64,000 nucleotides of DNA from Microbacterium sp. MYb45 (GCF_002979655.1 NZ_PCPG01000003.1:235711-299710), one strand, 5' to 3'. Positions 34,129-43,535 are shown, counted from the first letter of the stretch. Made by a program: numbers and translations. The notes: a model not told the origin generated them from the letters alone.

Positions 34129-35463
34129 ATGCGTCGAAACCGGGGGATCGTTCGTGGTGTCGCTCTGCTGCTGGGTGGGGTGATCGCCGTGACGGCGCTC
34201 GCCGGGTGCACGCGGAAGAGCGAAGACCTCGAGGAGCAGGTCGCGAAGGATCCGGCCGTCTCCTCGATCGAGAAGGCGGAGGACGGCAGCTACCTGATCT
34301 CGCTCTCCGACTCGGTCGCGCCCGCGGATCTCCCCGAGACCGCTGGGCGATTGGACGACCTCGCCGAGTCCGTGACCGATGATGACGTGGTGCTCAAGGT
34401 GCGCACCGGTGCCTGGCAGTGGACGGTCGCCGGGGACGACGACGAGGTCGCCGAGCTCGCACAAGCGGTGGGGGAGCTGGCCGGAGTCGACGGCATCCTG
34501 CAGGGTCGCGTCTGGTCGTCCGACGATTCGCTGGGCGTCGAGGCGGTCGCCGAAGCAGGGGTCGACCCGACCGCGACGATCGAGCCGCTGGCGGATGCGG
34601 CGGCGGCCGGTCCGCTCACGGACGGGGTGTCGATCAAGGTCTCGGACGTGCACGAGCGTTCGTCGATCGAGACGCAGGATCCGGCGGCGCTGAAGACCGC
34701 GGTCGAGACGGTCGCGGCGGCGGCCGCCGTCGCTCCGATCCAGAAGTACACGCTCGACGACGACTCGCTCGCGCTGCGGATGCGCACGGCCGAGGGTGCC
34801 GCTGCGGCCGCGCCCGCCGTCGACGCCTTGACGTCGGGCGAGGCGCGGCTCCGTGTCAGCCTCTCCAGCGGGATCATGACCGCTCCGGCGCTTCAGCAGG
34901 AGCTCGGCGCCAGACTCGATGCGATCCTCACGCCGATCGCCGGTGTCGTAGGCGCTTCGATCGGCACTCATGGGCCGCGCGCTCTACATCTTTCGGTGAC
35001 CACGACCGATGCCGAGACGGCCGCGACCGTGCAGCAGGCCCTTCTCGCGACGCCGGACCTCCAGGCGTTCAACTCCCTACAGCTCTTCGTGTTGAAGGAG
35101 GACGAGCCGGGCTCGCGCGTCACGGCGAAGACCATGAGCGAGGACGGATACGTCGCGAACTTCGATCGTGCGCTCGGACTCGCCGATGCCGAGGGGGTGC
35201 GCTCCGTCGCGCTGGGGCCGCGGGAGCTCGATGTCGTGCTCGACCACGACGTCGACGCTGCAGCACTGGCCCCGGCGATCAAACTTGCCGCGCTGCGGGA
35301 ACAGGAAGCCGAGATCTTCGCGTCGACGAGGTGGGCGCCGGAGACCGATCGTCCCGCGTACGCGTTCACAGTCACCGGCAAGCTCCACCCGAACCTCGTG
35401 AAGGGTGGGGGCGACGAGGCGCAGGAGTTCGTCGACGCGTGGAACGCCGCCCCCGATCTCTGA
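34129..35463 (+). CDS. Putative lipoprotein of unknown function
   Basis: 444 residues. The signal peptide RGVALLLGGVIAVTALAGC ends in a lipobox Leu-Ala-Gly-Cys at residue 27. The mature part is acidic and Ala-rich with repeated units of about 65 residues that alternate Val-x-Asp and Ala-rich helices (for example LVKVSDVHERSS-like and LRMRTAEGAAAA). I do not recognise a family. It may be exposed on the outer face of the membrane. It stands alone between the palindromic repeat and an ABC exporter on the other strand. Confidence 0.7.
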   Translation: MRRNRGIVRGVALLLGGVIAVTALAGCTRKSEDLEEQVAKDPAVSSIEKAEDGSYLISLSDSVAPADLPETAGRLDDLAESVTDDDVVLKVRTGAWQWTVAGDDDEVAELAQAVGELAGVDGILQGRVWSSDDSLGVEAVAEAGVDPTATIEPLADAAAAGPLTDGVSIKVSDVHERSSIETQDPAALKTAVETVAAAAAVAPIQKYTLDDDSLALRMRTAEGAAAAAPAVDALTSGEARLRVSLSSGIMTAPALQQELGARLDAILTPIAGVVGASIGTHGPRALHLSVTTTDAETAATVQQALLATPDLQAFNSLQLFVLKEDEPGSRVTAKTMSEDGYVANFDRALGLADAEGVRSVALGPRELDVVLDHDVDAAALAPAIKLAALREQEAEIFASTRWAPETDRPAYAFTVTGKLHPNLVKGGGDEAQEFVDAWNAAPDL

Positions 35464-35469
35464 GCGCGG

Positions 35470-35496
35470 TCGGCGGGATCGGCGGGATCGGCGGAG
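35470..35496. repeat. Short 9-bp tandem repeat
   Basis: TCGGCGGGA occurs twice, followed by a near copy TCGGCGGAG, just past the lipoprotein stop in the convergent gap. Confidence 0.6.
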
Positions 35497-35520
35497 GGGG
35501 AGGGGCGAGGGGAGCCCCGG

Positions 35521-36243
35521 TCACGCGTCGGAGAGGGTGAAGCGGGCGGCGCCGGCGACGCCGATCGTGACCGACCAGGCGAGCAGGACCAAGGCCCCGG
35601 TGAGCGCCGTGAGCACGGCGTCGTCGGGGGCGAACAGCTGCGACCCGGCACGGGTGGGCAGCCACCGAGTGTGTTCCCCGAGCGCGGTCAGAGCGAACGG
35701 CAGGATGTAGACGACGACGAGCATCGACACCAGCGCCGGCACCAGATGGCGCAGGACGAGCGTCACCGCGTGGGCGAGGACCCCGATCAGCACCAGATAG
35801 ACGATCGCGCCGCCGAGGCGGGCGAGGTCCTCCGCCGTCGCGGCCACACCGCCGGCATCCGAGGCCCGGTGCGTCAGCTCGGCGGACAACCATGCCACAG
35901 CGACCGACAGCGTCCCGACGAGGAACAGCACGACCACCGCCGCGCACGTCTTCGCCACGATCACCCGCATCCGGCGAGGCGCCGCGATGAGGGTGGTGGT
36001 GAACTGACGCCCGGCGTACTCGTGCGCCACCGGCACGACCCCGAGCAGGATCGCACCGGCCTGCGCGTACGGCATGGCTTCGAGAACCGCGTCGACCGCC
36101 GGCACGGTGCCCCCTCGCTCGGCGTGCAACCCCGCGAGCGCCGCCGCGATGAGTGCGCTGACGAGGACCATGCCCGCGGCGGCATATGTCGTGAGCGGAA
36201 GCGTCCGCAGTTTGGAGAGCTCCGCCCCCAGCGCCCGCCGCAT
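35521..36243 (-). CDS. ABC transporter permease (ABC-2-like), subunit 2
   Basis: 240 residues, ATG 36243 overlapping the previous stop by one base pair set (ATGA). It has six probable helices (LTTYAAAGMVLVSALIAAALAG, shown as TTYAAAGMVLVSALIAAA; VVVLFLVGTLSVAVAWL; IVYLVLIGVLAHAV; ALVSMLVVVYILPFAL; the last in LVLLAWSVTIGVAG). HEYAGRQFTTTLIAAP is the conserved ABC-2 segment before helix 3. Last gene of the ATPase-permease-permease operon read leftward from 37765. Confidence 0.82.
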   Translation of the reverse strand: MRRALGAELSKLRTLPLTTYAAAGMVLVSALIAAALAGLHAERGGTVPAVDAVLEAMPYAQAGAILLGVVPVAHEYAGRQFTTTLIAAPRRMRVIVAKTCAAVVVLFLVGTLSVAVAWLSAELTHRASDAGGVAATAEDLARLGGAIVYLVLIGVLAHAVTLVLRHLVPALVSMLVVVYILPFALTALGEHTRWLPTRAGSQLFAPDDAVLTALTGALVLLAWSVTIGVAGAARFTLSDA

Positions 36244-37037
36244 CAGGCGTCTCTCCGCGTGAAGACGATCGTTCCGGCACCCACGGCTGCCACGGCCCAC
36301 GCGGCCATGACGAGACCACCCGGCACGGCGTCGAGGCCGCCGGGGAGCACGAGTTCCGCGTCGAAGCCGAACAGGTTGCGTCCCGCCATGTCGGGGAGCC
36401 AGTGGGCGAGCGGTGTCAGGTTCGTGAGCAGCAGGGAGATCGAGACCACCGAGCTGTTCAGGATGAGGATGATCAGCGGAAGTGTGCCGCTGCGCGTGAG
36501 AAGAGTGATGCCGAACGCCAGGAGGGCGGTGAGGGTCCAGTAGACCGTCGTGCCGACCATGCGCCACATCGCCTGTTCGACGGGGATGGACTCGGGGGCG
36601 ACGTCGCCGAGGAACAGTTGAGCGACCCCGAGGCAGGACGACAAGGCCACGGCCGCGGTCAGGACGGTGATCGCCACCACCGCCGTGAGCTTGGCCAAGA
36701 CGAGTCTCACTCGACCGGGACTCGTGACGAGCGTGCTCGTGATCTGCCGGGATCCGCCGGCATCCGGACTGTTCGGCGTGTATTCGCTGCTGACCGCCAG
36801 CACGCCGACGACGATCGCGCCGATCGTGCCGAGCGGAGCCGCGGCGAAGGCGGTCTCGAAGACCGAGATCGGACCGAACAGGTCGGCTTCACCCGCGTCG
36901 AGGGCGGCGACCGCCTGCGTCGCGTTCAGGGCCGTGATCGCGACGGTGCCGAGGACGCTCGCGAGCACGCCGGCCCATACGCCCGGGAGCGTGAGGATCT
37001 TGACCGTCTCGGCGGCGATGGTGCGCAGGAGTCTCAT
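36243..37037 (-). CDS. ABC transporter permease (ABC-2-like), subunit 1
   Basis: 264 residues. Helices include LPGVWAGVLASVLGTVAITAL, LGTIGAIVVGVLAVSSEY (containing the ABC-2 EY motif) and LTAVVAITVLTAAVALSS. The sequence SRQITSTLVTSPGRVR matches the same conserved segment in the sister permease. It overlaps both neighbours by 4 nt or less. Confidence 0.82.
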   Translation of the reverse strand: MRLLRTIAAETVKILTLPGVWAGVLASVLGTVAITALNATQAVAALDAGEADLFGPISVFETAFAAAPLGTIGAIVVGVLAVSSEYTPNSPDAGGSRQITSTLVTSPGRVRLVLAKLTAVVAITVLTAAVALSSCLGVAQLFLGDVAPESIPVEQAMWRMVGTTVYWTLTALLAFGITLLTRSGTLPLIILILNSSVVSISLLLTNLTPLAHWLPDMAGRNLFGFDAELVLPGGLDAVPGGLVMAAWAVAAVGAGTIVFTRRDA

Positions 37038-37765
37038 CGTGAGGGACCGCCGTTCGGGTCGGTCGAGGTATCCCCGCCGGTCAGGGCGAAGAAGGCCGCT
37101 TCGAGGTCGGCGTGCCCTCGGGTGATCTCGTCCACGGTGCCCGTCGCCACGATCCGACCGTGGGCGATCACGACCAGGTCGTCGGCCACTCCGGCGACCT
37201 CGCCCATCAGATGGCTGGACAGCAGCACGGTCCCCCCGGCATCCGCCTGGCCGCGCAGCAGTTCGCGCATCCAGCGGATGCCCTCGGGGTCGAGCCCGTT
37301 CACGGGTTCATCGAGGATGAGCGTCGGCGGCTCGCCCAACAGCGCCGCCCCGAGCCCCAGACGCTGCCCCATGCCGAGCGACAGCCGACCGACCTTGGTG
37401 CGCGCCGCGTGGGCCAGACCGACCTGTTCGAGCACCTCGTCGACGCGGCCACGGCGGATGCCGCCCGCCGTGGCGATCCAGGAGAGGTGGCCCCGCGCGG
37501 TCCGCGAGCGGTGCGCGCCGGAGCCGTCGAGCATCGCCCCCGCCGTCCGCAGCGGATCGCGGAGGTCGCGGTAGGCATGGCCGTCGATGAGTGCGCGTCC
37601 TGCGGTCGGCCGGTCGAGCCCGAGGAGGACGCGCAGGGTCGATGACTTGCCGGCTCCGTTCGCTCCGAGGAAGGCCGTCACGCGGCCCGGCCGTGCCTCG
37701 AAGGCGACGCCGTCGAGCACCGTGCGGGAACCGTGTCGTTTCGTGAGTGATTCGATCGTCAGCAT
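37034..37765 (-). CDS. ABC transporter ATP-binding protein
   Basis: 243 residues. Walker A GANGAGKSS, signature LSLGMGQRLGLG, Walker B LILDEP and the switch region LLSSHLMGEV are complete. It pairs with the two permeases to form an exporter, perhaps for an antibiotic or lipid. Regulation by the divergent two-component system, 131 nt away, is likely. Confidence 0.9.
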   Translation of the reverse strand: MLTIESLTKRHGSRTVLDGVAFEARPGRVTAFLGANGAGKSSTLRVLLGLDRPTAGRALIDGHAYRDLRDPLRTAGAMLDGSGAHRSRTARGHLSWIATAGGIRRGRVDEVLEQVGLAHAARTKVGRLSLGMGQRLGLGAALLGEPPTLILDEPVNGLDPEGIRWMRELLRGQADAGGTVLLSSHLMGEVAGVADDLVVIAHGRIVATGTVDEITRGHADLEAAFFALTGGDTSTDPNGGPSR

Positions 37766-37883
37766 CCCTCGATCCCAGTGGTCCGCGTCGTCCGGGGCAT
37801 CGGCCCGCAGGCGGGAAGCCCGGCCGATGCTCCGACCCCGGTCCCTCCACCCCTGGTCTGATGTGTGTCGCGTCGAGGGTGCC

Positions 37884-37889
37884 TAGACT
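37884..37889 (+). promoter_or_regulatory. -10 box of the leaderless histidine kinase gene
   Basis: TAGACT, then 7 nt, then ATG 37897. Confidence 0.6.
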
Positions 37890-37896
37890 CGGGCGG

Positions 37897-38757
37897 ATGG
37901 ATGCTTCGCCCCGCCCGACCTGGCGCTCGCGCACGTGGATCGCCGCCGGGGGCATGATCGCGCTGCTGGTCGCTCTCCTGAGTTTTCTCGGACTCGACGG
38001 CCCGCAGAGCGTGGCGGTCGTGGTGACGGCCGCCGGACTCCTCGTGGTGGGCGTGCTCGTCTGGGCGACGGTGCGGTCGCAGCGGCAGCGCCGGGAGTAC
38101 GAGCGCAGCCTCACGGAATGGGCGGCGGACCGGGCGGCGCAGCAGGAACGACTGCGGATCGCCCGTGAGCTGCACGACCTGGCATCGCACGGACTCGGTC
38201 TGATCACGATGCGGGCCGCCGCCGTCGCCCCGCTCGAGGGAACCGCCGGCGACGCCGAGCGGCGAAGCGCCCTCGTCGACATCGAGCAGGCGGGGCGCTC
38301 TGCGATGTCGGAGCTGCGGAGGATGCTGACCGTGCTGCGCGAGCCGGGAGACGAGGTGCCGCTGCATCCGCCGGCGCGGCTCTCGGACGTGCCGGGGATC
38401 GTCACCGCCGCGGAGGCGTTCGGTGTGCGCGCGAGCCTGCGGATGGAAGATCTGGGCGAGGTGCCGCTCGCCGTGCAGGCCGCCGCCTGCGCCACGATCC
38501 GGGAGGCGCTCGCGAATGTCGGACGCCATGCCGGTCCGGTGCCGGCGAGCGTGGCGGTCGAGCGGGACGGGAGCGCCATCCGTGTCGTCGTCGCCGATGA
38601 CGGCCCTGCGCGGGGATGGCAGTCGCAGCCCGGCGCCGGACACGGGCTGCGGGGCATGCGCGAGCGCGTGGGCGCCCTCGGCGGAACGCTGCTCGCCGAG
38701 CCGGTGGGGGCGGGATTCCGCGTCGAGGCGCGCCTGTCGTTCGAGGCGGGAGCGTGA
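37897..38757 (+). CDS. Two-component sensor histidine kinase (NarL-type partner)
   Basis: 286 residues. Two N-terminal helices ([18 protein letters not shown] and [19 protein letters not shown]) leave almost no extracellular loop, so this is an intramembrane-sensing kinase. The HisKA_3 dimerisation helix has the phospho-accepting histidine in [13 protein letters not shown]. The ATP domain shows [12 protein letters not shown] (N box) and [11 protein letters not shown] (G box). Overlaps the response regulator by GTGA; divergent from the ABC exporter it may control. Confidence 0.9.
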   Translation: MDASPRPTWRSRTWIAAGGMIALLVALLSFLGLDGPQSVAVVVTAAGLLVVGVLVWATVRSQRQRREYERSLTEWAADRAAQQERLRIARELHDLASHGLGLITMRAAAVAPLEGTAGDAERRSALVDIEQAGRSAMSELRRMLTVLREPGDEVPLHPPARLSDVPGIVTAAEAFGVRASLRMEDLGEVPLAVQAAACATIREALANVGRHAGPVPASVAVERDGSAIRVVVADDGPARGWQSQPGAGHGLRGMRERVGALGGTLLAEPVGAGFRVEARLSFEAGA

Positions 38758-39407
38758 GCGACGGGATCCGCGTCCTGATCGCCGACGATCAGGCCCTGCT
38801 GCGACACAGCCTCGCCCTGATCATCGCCGGTGCCGAGGGGCTGACGGTGGTGGGCGAGGCGGCCGACGGTGCGGGGGCGGTCGAGTTGGCGCGCGCCATC
38901 GTGCCGGATGTCGTGTTGATGGACATCCGGATGCCGGGGCTCGACGGCATCAGTGCGACGCGCGCTATCACGACGGCCCTGCCGGGGACGCGGGTGCTCG
39001 TGCTCAGCATGCTGGAGCTCGACGAATACGTCGACGGCGCCCTGCGCGCGGGAGCCAGTGGATTCCTGCTCAAGGACGTGCGCCCCGAGCAACTGATCGA
39101 GGCCATCCGCCGCACGCATGACGGGGAGTCGCTGTTCGCGCCGAGCATCCTCGTCCGCCTCGTCGAGCACTTCTTGGACAACGCGAATCGACCGGCGGGC
39201 CGCCCCCTAGCGACCCTCACGGCACGGGAGACCGAGGTGCTCACGCTCGTCGGCCGCGGACTCGCGAACGCGGAGATCGCCGCGGCGCTCACGATCTCGA
39301 TGGCGACGGTGAAGACGCACATCGGCAGCCTGCTGTCGAAGCTCGCAGCGCGGGATCGCGCGCAGCTCGTGATCGCCGCATACGAGCAGGGACTCGTGGG
39401 CAGCTGA
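38754..39407 (+). CDS. NarL/FixJ-type response regulator
   Basis: 217 residues from GTG 38754. The receiver domain begins [15 protein letters not shown]; the phosphorylated aspartate is in [10 protein letters not shown] and the switch lysine in [10 protein letters not shown]. The C-terminal LuxR helix-turn-helix is [21 protein letters not shown]... (given here to NAEIA), ending [13 protein letters not shown]. It is the cognate regulator of the kinase upstream. Confidence 0.93.
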   Translation: MSDGIRVLIADDQALLRHSLALIIAGAEGLTVVGEAADGAGAVELARAIVPDVVLMDIRMPGLDGISATRAITTALPGTRVLVLSMLELDEYVDGALRAGASGFLLKDVRPEQLIEAIRRTHDGESLFAPSILVRLVEHFLDNANRPAGRPLATLTARETEVLTLVGRGLANAEIAAALTISMATVKTHIGSLLSKLAARDRAQLVIAAYEQGLVGS

Positions 39408-39434
39408 GCTCGCGGAAGCTGAGGCTCGCGCCGG

Positions 39435-39974
39435 TCAGGCGAGTTCGTGCTCGTGCACGGTCGAGGTCAGGCTCGTGCCGTTGAGGTCGAGGTAGATCAC
39501 TCCCTCGGCCCGCGTGAGGGTCATCGTGTTGCGGCGTTCGATCAGGGCCGCGGCCGACTCGATGAACCCGGGGTCGAAGCTGTACACGCGGATGTCCTCG
39601 CGGCGGTGGATGCGCTTGTCCGCCCACTGCGCCATGACCTTCGCGGGATCGCGGTGCGTGTAGACGACAGTGCGTTCGGCCAGTCGGCTGCCGTGGTGCA
39701 GTCGCTCGGCATCGGGCGCCCCGATCTCGACCCAGACGGTGATGAGCCCGGTCATGTCGCGCACGAGCACGGCCGGTTCCTCGGTCGAGGAGATGCTGCC
39801 GCCGAACGTGATGCCCTCGGCGAACTCGAGTCCGTAGGCGAGCACGCGGGTGAGCATGTACGCGTCGGTCTCGGACGGATGCCGCGCCACGCGCAGCGAG
39901 TAGTCCTCGTAGATTCCGCGGTCGGTGTCAGCGAGCTGCACCTCGAATGTGTGGACTGTCGAACCGATCGCCAT
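39435..39974 (-). CDS. YaeQ family protein
   Basis: 179 residues from ATG 39974. The start STVHTFEVQLADTDRGIYED, the segment ETDAYMLTRVLAYGLEF and the end LDLNGTSLTSTVHEHE match the YaeQ family, which has a PD-(D/E)XK nuclease-like fold with unknown function. A -10-like TAGGCT lies 8 nt before the start. An upstream start at 40181 would run through the radical SAM gene. Confidence 0.82.
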   Translation of the reverse strand: MAIGSTVHTFEVQLADTDRGIYEDYSLRVARHPSETDAYMLTRVLAYGLEFAEGITFGGSISSTEEPAVLVRDMTGLITVWVEIGAPDAERLHHGSRLAERTVVYTHRDPAKVMAQWADKRIHRREDIRVYSFDPGFIESAAALIERRNTMTLTRAEGVIYLDLNGTSLTSTVHEHELA

Positions 39975-40035
39975 GATCCCCGAGCCTACGCGGCCACGGG
40001 CGGGGCGACCGACCGGGTGAGAGGGGCGATCCGGC

Positions 40036-42150
40036 TCAGAACAGCATCGGCTGCGCAGCTGCGGCGGCGCTGGGTGTGAAGCGCACCGCTGCCGCGTTCG
40101 CCGCTCCGGTCTGCACGTGGCCCTGCCCTGGTCGGAACCCGCGGCGGGAGTAGTCGTCTTCGTGGCGGCCGTCGAGCCCATGCATCCGGATGAGCGGACG
40201 CGCCCGTTTCGCGAGCCACTGCCGGTATCCCTTGGGAGCCTCGGCCGAGGCGCCGGGATAGAGCCCGCGATACGACGACACCAGGTCGGGCCGGTTGGCG
40301 CCGAGCCACTCGAAGAACCACGGCTTCACGCCCGGTCGCAGGTGCAGGGCTCCGTAGATGACGGTGCGCGCCCCGGCCTCTTTGATGCGCACGAGGGCGC
40401 TATCGATCGCCTCGAGCGAGTCGGTCATGTGCGGCATGATCGGCATGAGGAACACGGTCACGGGGAACCCGGCATCCGCCAGCGCGCGCACGGTGTCGAG
40501 CCGCGCCTGTGTGGTCGGGGCTCCGGGCTCGATGGCCTTCTGCAGCTCGTCGTCGTACATCGCGATCGACATCTGCACGTCGACGGGCACGCGCTGCGCG
40601 GCCTTCACGAGCAGGGGGATGTCGCGGCGGATCAGCGTGCCCTTGGTGAGGATCGACATCGGTGTGCCGGATGCGGCGAGCGTCTCGATGATGCCGGGCA
40701 TGAGCTTGTAGCGCCCCTCGGCCCGCTGATACGGGTCGGTGTTGGTGCCGAGGGCCACGGTCTCGTGCTGCCAGCTGCCGCGCCGCAGCTCCTTCTCGAG
40801 CACCTCGACCACGTTCACCTTGACCACGATCTGCGAATCGAAGTCCGATCCGCCGTCGAGGTCGAGGTACTCGTGCGTGCCGCGGGCGAAACAGTTATGA
40901 CTGATGACGCCGTTTGCGATGAAGTCGCCCGTGCCCGTCGTGATGTCGAGCAGATCCCGAATCCCCGGCAGAGGGGTGATGTCCACGACCCGAAGATCCG
41001 CTGCTGTCTTCACCGCCGTACCGATGACATCGAGTTTTCGTGTAATGGCCGGATTCACCGTCGCGAAGAACTTATGACGACTCGGCAGGCCTCCGATCAC
41101 TCGAACGCTGCGTACGCCGCCAGGGCGCGGGGGCTCCACGATGTGGGGAACGCCGAGCGCATTCATACCTTCTTCGATCAGTCGGATGATGTCCGTGTCT
41201 TTGTTCGATATGCGCAGGACCCCGCGCGAGCAGCTGCCCTCTGCATCGAACACTCCACCGAGGAAGCCTGCGAACCAGGTCTCGTCAGGCGATCCCGGCG
41301 TGATGATGAGGTGTTCGATCTTCGCTACGCCGGCGCGCGCTGCTGTGTGGATCGCGTCTGCGGCGCTGCGGGTCGCGCTCTTGGCAGTGAAAGCCCGCAG
41401 TCGAGTCGGCACACCCTCGGCATCGAGGTATCCGCGGGTGCGCTCCAACGCCTCAGAATCGATCAGGGCCAGGCGGAACATGTTGATCTCGCGAGTTCGC
41501 GTCGCACTCGGATAGGTGCCATGGAAGATCATTCCGTCGCCGCGGATCATGCCTGCGAGGTAACCACGCCGGTAGGAGTCACTGGTGTAGTCGATCTGAT
41601 CGACGGACGGCCCGATGCCGAAGCCCATCAGACGATTGTTCGTCGTGAGATGCGGTCTCTGTCCGGACTCGGCGTCCGAGACATGCTTCCATCCTCGCTC
41701 CGTGAGGAAGCGGTGGTCGCCACTGGCGACCACCGCTGTGCCATCGGCGAGAGTCAGTCGAAATGCGGGCTTCTGGGTCGACCACTTGGCGCGAATCTCC
41801 GTACGCACATAGCGTCGATACCTTCCGATCCGCTCTGTCCCCACAATCTCATCGCCGATCTCAAGGTCGCGCAATGGTCGCTGCCGACCGTCCGCGCACA
41901 GGATCAGAGTGTCGGGGGAGACGCAGTAAACGCATGCATGCGAACATCCGCGGTACGGGTTGATCGTCCAGGCGAACGGCATGCGTGAAGCGCCGGGCAC
42001 ATGGTTCAGAGCCGACTTCGACAGCACCTCGTGGAACGTCATCCCGGCGAACTCGGGGGTGGTCACCGACCGCAGCACGCTCGATCGGTCTTCGAGCCCG
42101 GGCAGCGCCGCTGCGTCCGTCTCGCCGAGCTTCTGTCCCTGCCACCGCAT
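40036..42150 (-). CDS. Rv2578c-type radical SAM protein with an in-frame intein
   Basis: 704 residues as translated from ATG 42150; 360 after splicing. The extein begins MRWQGQKL and carries YRGCSHACVYC, the CxxxCxxC 4Fe-4S site, continuing CFARGTHEYLDLD after the intein. Downstream LGTNTDPYQRAEG, MSILTKGTLI and MPHMTDSLE are typical of Rv2578c-like/SplB-related proteins. The intein removes the third cluster cysteine until splicing, so the unspliced protein should be inactive. ATG 42171 is in frame but overlaps an SOS-like site. Function of the family is unknown; a DNA-damage link is possible. Confidence 0.9.
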   Translation of the reverse strand: MRWQGQKLGETDAAALPGLEDRSSVLRSVTTPEFAGMTFHEVLSKSALNHVPGASRMPFAWTINPYRGCSHACVYCVSPDTLILCADGRQRPLRDLEIGDEIVGTERIGRYRRYVRTEIRAKWSTQKPAFRLTLADGTAVVASGDHRFLTERGWKHVSDAESGQRPHLTTNNRLMGFGIGPSVDQIDYTSDSYRRGYLAGMIRGDGMIFHGTYPSATRTREINMFRLALIDSEALERTRGYLDAEGVPTRLRAFTAKSATRSAADAIHTAARAGVAKIEHLIITPGSPDETWFAGFLGGVFDAEGSCSRGVLRISNKDTDIIRLIEEGMNALGVPHIVEPPRPGGVRSVRVIGGLPSRHKFFATVNPAITRKLDVIGTAVKTAADLRVVDITPLPGIRDLLDITTGTGDFIANGVISHNCFARGTHEYLDLDGGSDFDSQIVVKVNVVEVLEKELRRGSWQHETVALGTNTDPYQRAEGRYKLMPGIIETLAASGTPMSILTKGTLIRRDIPLLVKAAQRVPVDVQMSIAMYDDELQKAIEPGAPTTQARLDTVRALADAGFPVTVFLMPIMPHMTDSLEAIDSALVRIKEAGARTVIYGALHLRPGVKPWFFEWLGANRPDLVSSYRGLYPGASAEAPKGYRQWLAKRARPLIRMHGLDGRHEDDYSRRGFRPGQGHVQTGAANAAAVRFTPSAAAAAQPMLF
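40894..41925 (-). other. Intein with LAGLIDADG homing endonuclease
   Basis: 344 residues. The N-terminal splice block is CVSPDTLILCADG (Cys1) and the C-terminal block ANGVISHN with Cys as +1 residue, a complete class 1 intein. Block B histidine is in SGDHRFLTERG. Two dodecapeptide motifs, YLAGMIRGDGMIF and LGGVFDAEGS, keep their acidic residues, so the endonuclease may be active. It is inserted immediately before the third cysteine of the radical SAM motif. Confidence 0.92.
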
Positions 42151-42158
42151 CTGAATAT

Positions 42159-42174
42159 TCGAACAAAACATCGA
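42159..42174. promoter_or_regulatory. Candidate LexA (SOS) box
   Basis: TCGAACAAAACATCGA matches 10 of 12 fixed positions of the actinobacterial SOS consensus TCGAAC-N4-GTTCGA. It lies 8 nt upstream of the preferred start 42150. From memory, the mycobacterial homologue Rv2578c is reported in the LexA regulon; this should be checked. Confidence 0.45.
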
Positions 42175-42219
42175 CTCGATGTCAACCCGGAATGGTAACT
42201 ATCTTCGATGGATCAATCC

Positions 42220-43422
42220 TCAGGGGAACGTCGCGTCGAGCGCAGCGCTCAGGTCCACCAGCAGGTCGTCCGCGTCTTCGAGGCCGACCGAGAGGCGCAG
42301 GTGTCCGAACTTCCGGAACGGCTCGGGATAGGTGGCGACGCGGCCGCCCTCGGTTCCGGTGTGCACGATCAGCGAGTCGTCGTGGCCGAGCGAGAAGCCC
42401 GACGTGATCAGCCGCAGGTTCGCCACGAACGCGTTCTGCACGTCGGGCGATCCCTTCACGGCGAACGCCATCATGCCGCCGAAGCCGCGTCCACCGAACT
42501 GGCGGGCGGCGAGCGCGTGGTCGGGGTGGGACTCGAGACCGGGGTAGGCGATGTACTCCACCCGGCCGTCGGCGGCGAGCATCTCGGCGATGCGGGCGGC
42601 GGAGTCGAAGTGCTGCCGCAATCGCAGGGGGAGAGTGACCGTGCCGCGCTGGATCTGCCAGGCGTTGAAGGGCGAGATGATGCCGCCGACATCGACCATC
42701 GCGTCGGCCTTGATGGGCTGGATGAGCTCGTGGCTGCCCGCGACCGATCCCCCCATCGCGTCGCCGTGTCCGTTGAGGTACTTCGTGAGGGAGTGCACCA
42801 CCAGATCGGCACCGTCCTGGATGGGGCGGTAGAACGGCGGCGGTGAGAACGTCGAGTCGACCATCAGGATCGCGCCGGCGGAGTGCGCGATCTCGGCGAT
42901 CGCCGCCACGTCGGCGACCTTGGTGGTGGGGTTCGCGATCGCCTCGATGCACACCAGGCGTGTCTCCGGGCGCATCGCTGCCCGCACGGCATCGAGATCC
43001 CCGATGTCGACGAAGGTGGCCTCGAGCCCGTAGCGCTGGGGCAGCAGCTCGGTCCACAGGCGCCAGGTCGCCTCGTACACCACGTCGCTCACGATCACGT
43101 GGTCGCCGACGCGCATGTGGGTGAAGAAGACGGCGTGCAGTGCCGCGACGCCCGAGGCGAGGGCGACGGCCTCCTCGGCGCCGTCGAGCGCGGCGAGCTT
43201 CTGCTCCAGTGCCGACTGGTTCACGCCGGTGTTGCGCGTGTACAGCCCGGGCGCGGTGGCCGACCAGCTGATCTCGCTCGGATCGTCGGGGAGCTGATAC
43301 GAGTTGGCCATCACGAGCGGGGTGCGAAGCGCCATCGTCGAGTCGAGCTGGTTGCCCGCATGAACGGCCAGGCTGAGGTCCGACAGGGTGAGGGGATCCT
43401 TGCGGTCGGGGCGAGCGCCCAT
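42220..43422 (-). CDS. PLP-dependent Cys/Met metabolism enzyme (gamma-lyase/synthase family)
   Basis: 400 residues. The fold-type I signature includes YTRNTGVNQSALEQKLAAL, ASGVAALHAVFF and HSLTKYLNGHGD with the PLP lysine. The family covers methionine gamma-lyase, cystathionine gamma-lyase and O-acyl-homoserine sulfhydrylase. Placement beside a divergent Lrp-type regulator and near homoserine dehydrogenase argues for catabolism of methionine or homoserine derivatives rather than biosynthesis, by inference. Confidence 0.85.
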   Translation of the reverse strand: MGARPDRKDPLTLSDLSLAVHAGNQLDSTMALRTPLVMANSYQLPDDPSEISWSATAPGLYTRNTGVNQSALEQKLAALDGAEEAVALASGVAALHAVFFTHMRVGDHVIVSDVVYEATWRLWTELLPQRYGLEATFVDIGDLDAVRAAMRPETRLVCIEAIANPTTKVADVAAIAEIAHSAGAILMVDSTFSPPPFYRPIQDGADLVVHSLTKYLNGHGDAMGGSVAGSHELIQPIKADAMVDVGGIISPFNAWQIQRGTVTLPLRLRQHFDSAARIAEMLAADGRVEYIAYPGLESHPDHALAARQFGGRGFGGMMAFAVKGSPDVQNAFVANLRLITSGFSLGHDDSLIVHTGTEGGRVATYPEPFRKFGHLRLSVGLEDADDLLVDLSAALDATFP

Positions 43423-43472
43423 GGTGACTCCTTCGTTCCTGCACCGCTCGTGGGTGCCGATTCCACTTTAGA

Positions 43473-43510
43473 GTGCATAATAGACACACGCAATTGTGAA
43501 TGATGCACAT
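43473..43510. promoter_or_regulatory. Lrp-like operator region in the divergent promoter
   Basis: GTGCAT (43473-43478) is inverted at 43503-43508, 30 bp apart. The right half is part of TGTGAATGATGCACAT (43495-43510), repeated almost exactly in front of the permease at 46744. It lies between the gamma-lyase and lrp starts. Confidence 0.6.
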
Positions 43511-43535
43511 GACAGCGCACACTCAGGAGGTCTCG

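Noticed and set aside
31440..34211. 923-codon open frame on the minus strand opposite the helicase
   Set aside because: Antisense of the low-complexity helicase tail; the Thr/Val/Ala repeats only mirror the Arg/Asp/Gly repeats of the real protein.
42151..42171. ATG 42171 as start of the radical SAM protein
   Set aside because: Adds seven residues of poor conservation and overlaps the SOS-like box; ATG 42150 starts the conserved MRWQGQKL.
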